Shown here: positions 44,626-49,082 of the stretch, one piece after another
Layout of the letters: every line of letters begins with the position of its first letter
Position numbering within the stretch: the stretch's first letter is position 1
NCBI GenBank assembly: GCA_001464495.1
Contig: LNDZ01000028.1
Span: 1 to 49,082, forward strand
Direction: 5' to 3'
Length of the DNA stretch: 49,082 nucleotides
Origin: Betaproteobacteria bacterium Ga0074130
GTDB taxonomy: Bacteria > Pseudomonadota > Gammaproteobacteria > Burkholderiales > Rhodocyclaceae
Notes under the pieces: generated by a model
Seen by the model: the letters and a program-made list of their open reading frames with translations, nothing else
What the model was told of the DNA's origin: nothing
Database searches by the model: none
Program-made: the position numbers and the translations under genes

Positions 44626-47600
44626 AGTCAGTTTGCAGCTTGCCCCTGTTGAGCAGATCCTGAATCACCTGTTGGTCGGTCGTGAACGACCCGATCAGAT
44701 CAACGCCCTGTAGCACAATCGTCTGGTCTTCACTACCGCTGGAATGCGTGCCGCCGACATTATGACTGTCAGAGGCAAACCCACCATTCGAGCTAATATG
44801 CAAAACCGTATTGCCGCCACTCAACTCAAAGTGCAAGAAGTTTGCGAGATTGGCATTTCCCCCGCTACTAAACTCACCAACCAACAGATCACGTAGATCA
44901 AGCTTGTCACTTGAGCTTACGGTATCAAAGTCAGTGATGGTATCGATTGCTGGGGTGCCAGAAGGACCTTTGTCTGCCAGATCCCAGACAAAAACATCGG
45001 CACCAATACCGCCGGTAAGGGTGTCGTTACCGGCTCCACCAAGCAATATATCTGCACCAGTACCACCATCTAGGGTATCACTGCCTTGTCCACCTTCAAG
45101 TCGATCATCCCCACTTCCACCGCGAAGCGTATCGTCACCCGCATTGCCCAGTAAGACATCCTTGCCAGCATTGCCCAGCAGTACGTCAGCACTCCCACTG
45201 CCGTAGAGAATTTCATCGGTAGCACTGCCCGTGATGGTAGAACCGGTCACGCCATAAACTGATGCAGATGTAGTATCGCTTTCTCCTGAGTCTGTCAGGG
45301 TATAGTCAAAACCAACCGCTGCAGTGGAAGGAATGACTTGTGGACTAATTGATATCCACAAGTCGTAATTCCCGCCAGCATCTGTGGCAGTAGCATTGCT
45401 TTGGTGGCGCACTCGAACGTAATAGTCACCAGCAACACCAACGGTATAAGCCAAATAAGGATCGGCCGTGGATGTCGAACCAGCGTCCACGGCTACTGAT
45501 GTCGAGTTAATTGCGAGCTGATTACCTGCTTGATCATAGAGGTACAAGCGTGAATCAATACTCGTTGCAGCCCCCCCAGCATCAACGCCGCGATCAACAT
45601 CAAGATAAATTGTTTCACCCGCCCTCAAACTGACTCTGATGTAATCAGAATCCTGATTCCCATTTGTTGCATTCAGCGTGCCAGTGAATTTCACTGTTGG
45701 AAGCTCAGGGTCAGTAAGGTCAGCGGCATCTACGCCCGTCACCCGGCCGAACAATCCGCGGTTAGTTAAATTTACAGCTGTGGCAATACTGTTATTCAGC
45801 GGATTGGAGAAACTATCACCTGCAGCTTCATTAATTGTGGTGTAGGTGACCCCGAAGTCGCTTGTACTAGTTGCCAATGCCGATGTTGGATCAAAAGTCA
45901 CCACGCCGCTAGCGGTTGAAACCGTACCACCTAGCGGAGTACTTGTGCCGGTAAAGCTTGTAGTACCCGCCGTGTAGTCATTATGAGTGAGCGCCTCCGT
46001 TGATATCGTAAGCGCTGAGCCATCTGTCACATTGGTCAGAATGATGTCCCGATTTGCGTCAAGGTTGGCAATGTAATCAAGATTGATGGTGAGATTAATG
46101 GTCCTCGAATCTCCATCACCATCGATAGCGGTGATCGGGAACACCTCTTGCTGCCCTTGAATCGTTGTATTGACAGTGAGTTGATAGCTATATTCACCCG
46201 TCACGAAGTTGATCGTTAGCTCGCCACCCTTGGCTGTTACTACCGTGACACTTGGCGAACCAACAACGTAAGTGTAAGTAACGCCATCCACAACAACGCT
46301 TTGAAGATTCCCACCGTCCGCACCAATTAGGAACCCACTCGCGCCAGAATTGGAAAGTATAGAAACATCCCCAAGAACAATACCCTCTTCAACGGTGCTA
46401 AGCAGGGTATCGGCCAACTCCGCAGGATCATCAACCACGATGGCATATGGCTCATTCGTACCATTCGGGTAAGCAATCGGGTTAAGCGCTGTCAGACTGA
46501 CCGAAGTCCCGATACCAATACCGAAGGACAAGTCGCCATTTGCATCAACGAAGTTTTGCCACGTTGCTTGCTGCGTGGCGCCAACTTCATAGCCCGCATT
46601 GGGTTCGCCATCAGAAAGGAAGTAGAAGATTGTCTTATCGGCAGTGGGTTGCGTGAACCCATTCATCACTGCGTCAAGTGCGGTTGAGTAGCGGGTGCCA
46701 CTCAATGGCTCAAGTGAGTTGATATAAGCCAACGCAGCGGCAGGATTGTCAACATACCAAGGTGATTCGGATGTCGTTTCAGAGAAGGCGACAATTTGAA
46801 CATTTACATTCCCGATTTGATCAAACTTTTGGATCATCTCGGCCAAGGCTTCCTTGGCAACCTGCAATCTGGTTTTACCTGTATTGCCAACCATACCGTC
46901 CATACTTCCTGAGACGTCAATGGTTAGTACCAAATTGTAGGTTGGCAGTGTTGCAGCAGCCTGCAAGGTTTGGACGACATTGCTGCCTATCGGGGCATCG
47001 TCAATCACATTGATCGTTAGCGACGACGACGACGTCTGGCCACTTAGCGTATTACGTGCGGTATAGCTAAAGGTTTGAGCATCATTGCTTCCCTGTGTTG
47101 TGGCAGCATTCAGCGTGTATGTGTAGTCGCCGACTTGATTGCTACCTGATGTGACGGTGTAAACCGTTAGCGTACCGATCGCATTGGTTACGGTGATTAC
47201 ACCACCAACAGGTGTCTGTCCTGCCACTGTAGTGATCTCGACCGTACTAGGTACGCCAGTATCATTTGCAAGCAAATTACCGCTAGTTGTTATCGATGTT
47301 TGACCTGCCTCAGTGCCAGCAGCAAGGCCAGACTCGTAAACAGTTCCAATATCTGCGATAGCGCCAATCAGGCTACTAGAATTGATTGTCAAGGTAGTGC
47401 TGGAGGCATCACCATCACTATCCGTTAATGTGTAGTTAAACACATCAGGCGTAATCGAAGATAGGTCTGGCTGAGCAATCACACCACCAATTCGATAATC
47501 ATTGGCGCCTCCCGCAAACACAAGATAGCGAGCACCAGGCACGGACGTGATCGTAGCAGTTACGATTTGGTCGCCATCACCAGCGATCGTTCCTGTACCA

Positions 47601-49082
47601 AGATACCCACCCGATGCACTATAGGCATACCACGTTGCCGAGTTGCCAGTTGGCAGATTATTCAGGGTAACCGCCATGGCAGAGGTCGCCATATTCATAT
47701 CGAGAACAATAAACTCGCCGTTCTCCAAACGATTGTTCGCATTATTCGCTAGGCTACCGCGCTCAACGCCCATGCCATCATCGTCTATACCCGTGTTATT
47801 CGCAAAGGTAATCAATGAGGCTGCGCCAGCGGTCAGTGTTGCTGTATTCAACCCCGCGCTGAATGTGCCACCCGTAAATGGGTTTGCGTCGCCCACGCCA
47901 CCTTCCCGGTCAAAGCCGTAATAATCGATATTGACTGCATCCCATATGGCGGCTGAAGTCGCATTCGACACAGACTTGTTTGCGTAGTTGGACACATAAC
48001 TAAACGCACCACTTTGGTTGATAGTCAGCGTGCCGTTAGTAGTGGCAATTGTCCAAACCCCACCAACATTGCTACTGGAAAGAGGTGTTCCAACATAGCT
48101 CACATTCGTCAATTGAGCCGTGTCGAAACCAAGCGTGTCAGCCGAAACACCACCAGCGCCTGTAATGACATTACCCGTAGTGGTCGCACCAACACCAACA
48201 CTATCCGTATCCGCAATAGCGACAGGAGCTGTATCAGTAACTGTGACATTGAAGGAAACTGCACTAGTCGTCGCAGAGCCAGTACTCGACTCTGTGCTGG
48301 TCGCCGACAATGTCATTGTGTAAGTTTGGCTGGTCCCTGTGGCCGATCCTTGGAATTGAAGTGCGGAGAGATTCCAGCCGGTCAAACTCAGAGAAGTATT
48401 ACCAGCGGTAGCCGTAAATGTGTTGGTTCCATCAGTAATAGATGCGCCAATGGGGATGCCCGTCAGAAGGCGTCCAGAGAGGGCTTCTGAACCGTCAAGA
48501 TCCGTCAGTGCAGCCGACAACGTCAGGCTCACCCACTGACCTTCCGTACCACTAGCGTTGCTTGCAGTAACGGTTGGCGCATCAACGACAGGTGTGATGT
48601 CGATACGAGCAGTAGCAGTCGCACTATTCTGGGTACCGTCATAGCCCTGATAGTTAAAGCTGGCGTAATCAGACTGCCTGTTGCCAGTCGACGTTCCACC
48701 AAAGGCATCAGCACCCGATTCGTTGGTGTCTGGCACAAAACGGAACCATCCCGCATCAACAGTTGCCTTGCTGATCAGCTGATTAGCCGCCACTGAAGTC
48801 CATGTGGTGCCATTAGTCGACACTTGCAACGTGCCATCAGTCGGCAACGTGGTCACACGGATCGACAAGCTAGCGGCAGCTGAATCTGAGTCAGCCACAT
48901 TGAAGGCTGCCCAGCTAAATACGAACGGCGTATCTTCAGTGCCAGTGACATAGCATCCACCCGCCGTTGGAGGCGCGTCATTCGCGGTGATGGTGCCGCT
49001 GCCGGTGTCACCGGTGGTGACCAATGGGTTGCTGGAGCTACCGGCGTTGAGCACGACGGTTTCGGCGGCTTCGGTGAGGGTG
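44624..49082 (-). CDS. Giant LapA-like RTX adhesin, C-terminal part (5' end outside window)
   Basis: At least 1486 residues; the frame stays open to the right edge, so the N-terminus, including any LapG cleavage site, is missing. In order: end of a Calx-beta-like repeat (AAETVVLNAG...GTITAND), cadherin/tandem-type and VCBS-like repeats, a vWA domain (about 46370-46945) with MIDAS residues DVSGS, the T of SGTRYST and SDG, further VCBS-like repeats, a PPC-like beta domain (about 45350-45820), RTX repeats (45205-44985) and a C-terminal type I secretion signal (DTITDFDTVSSSDKLDLRDLL). It should be exported through the TolC-like protein by an ABC transporter and adaptor not in this window, and controlled by LapG/LapD. 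One Cys (GGCYVTGTEDT) is unusual in such proteins. Confidence 0.92.
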   Translation of the reverse strand, partial: TLTEAAETVVLNAGSSSNPLVTTGDTGSGTITANDAPPTAGGCYVTGTEDTPFVFSWAAFNVADSDSAAASLSIRVTTLPTDGTLQVSTNGTTWTSVAANQLISKATVDAGWFRFVPDTNESGADAFGGTSTGNRQSDYASFNYQGYDGTQNSATATARIDITPVVDAPTVTASNASGTEGQWVSLTLSAALTDLDGSEALSGRLLTGIPIGASITDGTNTFTATAGNTSLSLTGWNLSALQFQGSATGTSQTYTMTLSATSTESSTGSATTSAVSFNVTVTDTAPVAIADTDSVGVGATTTGNVITGAGGVSADTLGFDTAQLTNVSYVGTPLSSSNVGGVWTIATTNGTLTINQSGAFSYVSNYANKSVSNATSAAIWDAVNIDYYGFDREGGVGDANPFTGGTFSAGLNTATLTAGAASLITFANNTGIDDDGMGVERGSLANNANNRLENGEFIVLDMNMATSAMAVTLNNLPTGNSATWYAYSASGGYLGTGTIAGDGDQIVTATITSVPGARYLVFAGGANDYRIGGVIAQPDLSSITPDVFNYTLTDSDGDASSTTLTINSSSLIGAIADIGTVYESGLAAGTEAGQTSITTSGNLLANDTGVPSTVEITTVAGQTPVGGVITVTNAIGTLTVYTVTSGSNQVGDYTYTLNAATTQGSNDAQTFSYTARNTLSGQTSSSSLTINVIDDAPIGSNVVQTLQAAATLPTYNLVLTIDVSGSMDGMVGNTGKTRLQVAKEALAEMIQKFDQIGNVNVQIVAFSETTSESPWYVDNPAAALAYINSLEPLSGTRYSTALDAVMNGFTQPTADKTIFYFLSDGEPNAGYEVGATQQATWQNFVDANGDLSFGIGIGTSVSLTALNPIAYPNGTNEPYAIVVDDPAELADTLLSTVEEGIVLGDVSILSNSGASGFLIGADGGNLQSVVVDGVTYTYVVGSPSVTVVTAKGGELTINFVTGEYSYQLTVNTTIQGQQEVFPITAIDGDGDSRTINLTINLDYIANLDANRDIILTNVTDGSALTISTEALTHNDYTAGTTSFTGTSTPLGGTVSTASGVVTFDPTSALATSTSDFGVTYTTINEAAGDSFSNPLNNSIATAVNLTNRGLFGRVTGVDAADLTDPELPTVKFTGTLNATNGNQDSDYIRVSLRAGETIYLDVDRGVDAGGAATSIDSRLYLYDQAGNQLAINSTSVAVDAGSTSTADPYLAYTVGVAGDYYVRVRHQSNATATDAGGNYDLWISISPQVIPSTAAVGFDYTLTDSGESDTTSASVYGVTGSTITGSATDEILYGSGSADVLLGNAGKDVLLGNAGDDTLRGGSGDDRLEGGQGSDTLDGGTGADILLGGAGNDTLTGGIGADVFVWDLADKGPSGTPAIDTITDFDTVSSSDKLDLRDLLVGEFSSGGNANLANFLHFELSGGNTVLHISSNGGFASDSHNVGGTHSSGSEDQTIVLQGVDLIGSFTTDQQVIQDLLNRGKLQTD
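44985..45205 (-). repeat. RTX nonapeptide repeats of the adhesin
   Basis: About eight calcium-binding GGxGxDxLx-type repeats in tandem (GNAGDDTLR, GGSGDDRLE, GGQGSDTLD, GGTGADILL, GGAGNDTLT and similar). They fold into a beta-roll outside the cell when calcium is bound and mark type I secreted proteins. Confidence 0.93.

Noticed and set aside
44985..45205. Tandem DNA repeat or CRISPR-like array
   Set aside because: The repetition is the protein-level RTX nonapeptide pattern inside the adhesin gene; units are not identical at DNA level and there are no spacers.

Overview
The window looks like chromosomal DNA of a Gram-negative proteobacterium, most likely a betaproteobacterium. The basis is the clpS-clpA pair divergent from a cold-shock gene, xseA followed by an iron superoxide dismutase, RluE, DUF4197 and DUF192 proteins, a LapG/LapD/TolC/RTX adhesin group, and moderately GC-rich codon use. 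The genus cannot be fixed from the sequence; Neisseriales- or Burkholderiales-like is my inference.

Layout. (1) 1-2117: a two-gene HEPN/DUF262 unit, apparently less GC-rich than its surroundings, directly beyond the 3' end of a tRNA-Thr(TGT) gene, the classic position of an integrated accessory element. (2) 2282-6268: a three-gene signalling operon (NarL-type histidine kinase, LuxR-type response regulator, diguanylate cyclase). (3) 6280-25668: a long minus-strand carbohydrate and protein-glycosylation cluster of 19 reading frames, many joined by ATGA overlaps. It holds two TPR/O-GlcNAc-transferase-like (SPINDLY/OGT) proteins, a radical SAM-GT2-TPR fusion, three further radical SAM proteins, WbqC, three methyltransferases, a DegT aminotransferase, an epimerase/reductase, a LIC12192-type 'sporadic carbohydrate cluster' protein, a 2OG-Fe(II) oxygenase of the same sporadic cluster type, a split transketolase, a GT9 glycosyltransferase and two very small coupled ORFs. 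(4) 25734-29718: a third OGT-like protein with an N-terminal SEC-C zinc motif, convergent with a Sel1-repeat protein. (5) 29737-30238: an intergenic region with a perfect inverted pair of DnaA boxes. (6) 30239-39760: housekeeping genes (xseA, sodB, a second diguanylate cyclase, transaldolase, DUF4197, DUF192, rluE, csp, clpS, clpA). (7) 39843-49082: a biofilm adhesion module: TolC-family outer-membrane protein with an extra NTF2-like domain, LapG protease, LapD c-di-GMP receptor, and the C-terminal 1.5 kb-residue portion of a giant RTX/vWA adhesin that runs off the right edge.

How the parts may work together. Two apparently active diguanylate cyclases and a degenerate GGDEF/EAL receptor (LapD) point to c-di-GMP control of adhesin release by LapG. 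The glycan cluster combines sugar building (transketolase halves, aminotransferase, epimerase, methyltransferases, radical SAM enzymes) with OGT-like enzymes that would transfer sugar to proteins. It therefore reads as an uncharacterised protein O-glycosylation or surface-glycan system. Flagellin, the RTX adhesin or another surface protein could be the acceptor, but nothing in the sequence shows which. The best candidates for something new are this cluster, its two tiny coupled ORFs, the OGT paralogue with replaced active-site residues, and the radical SAM-GT2-TPR fusion.
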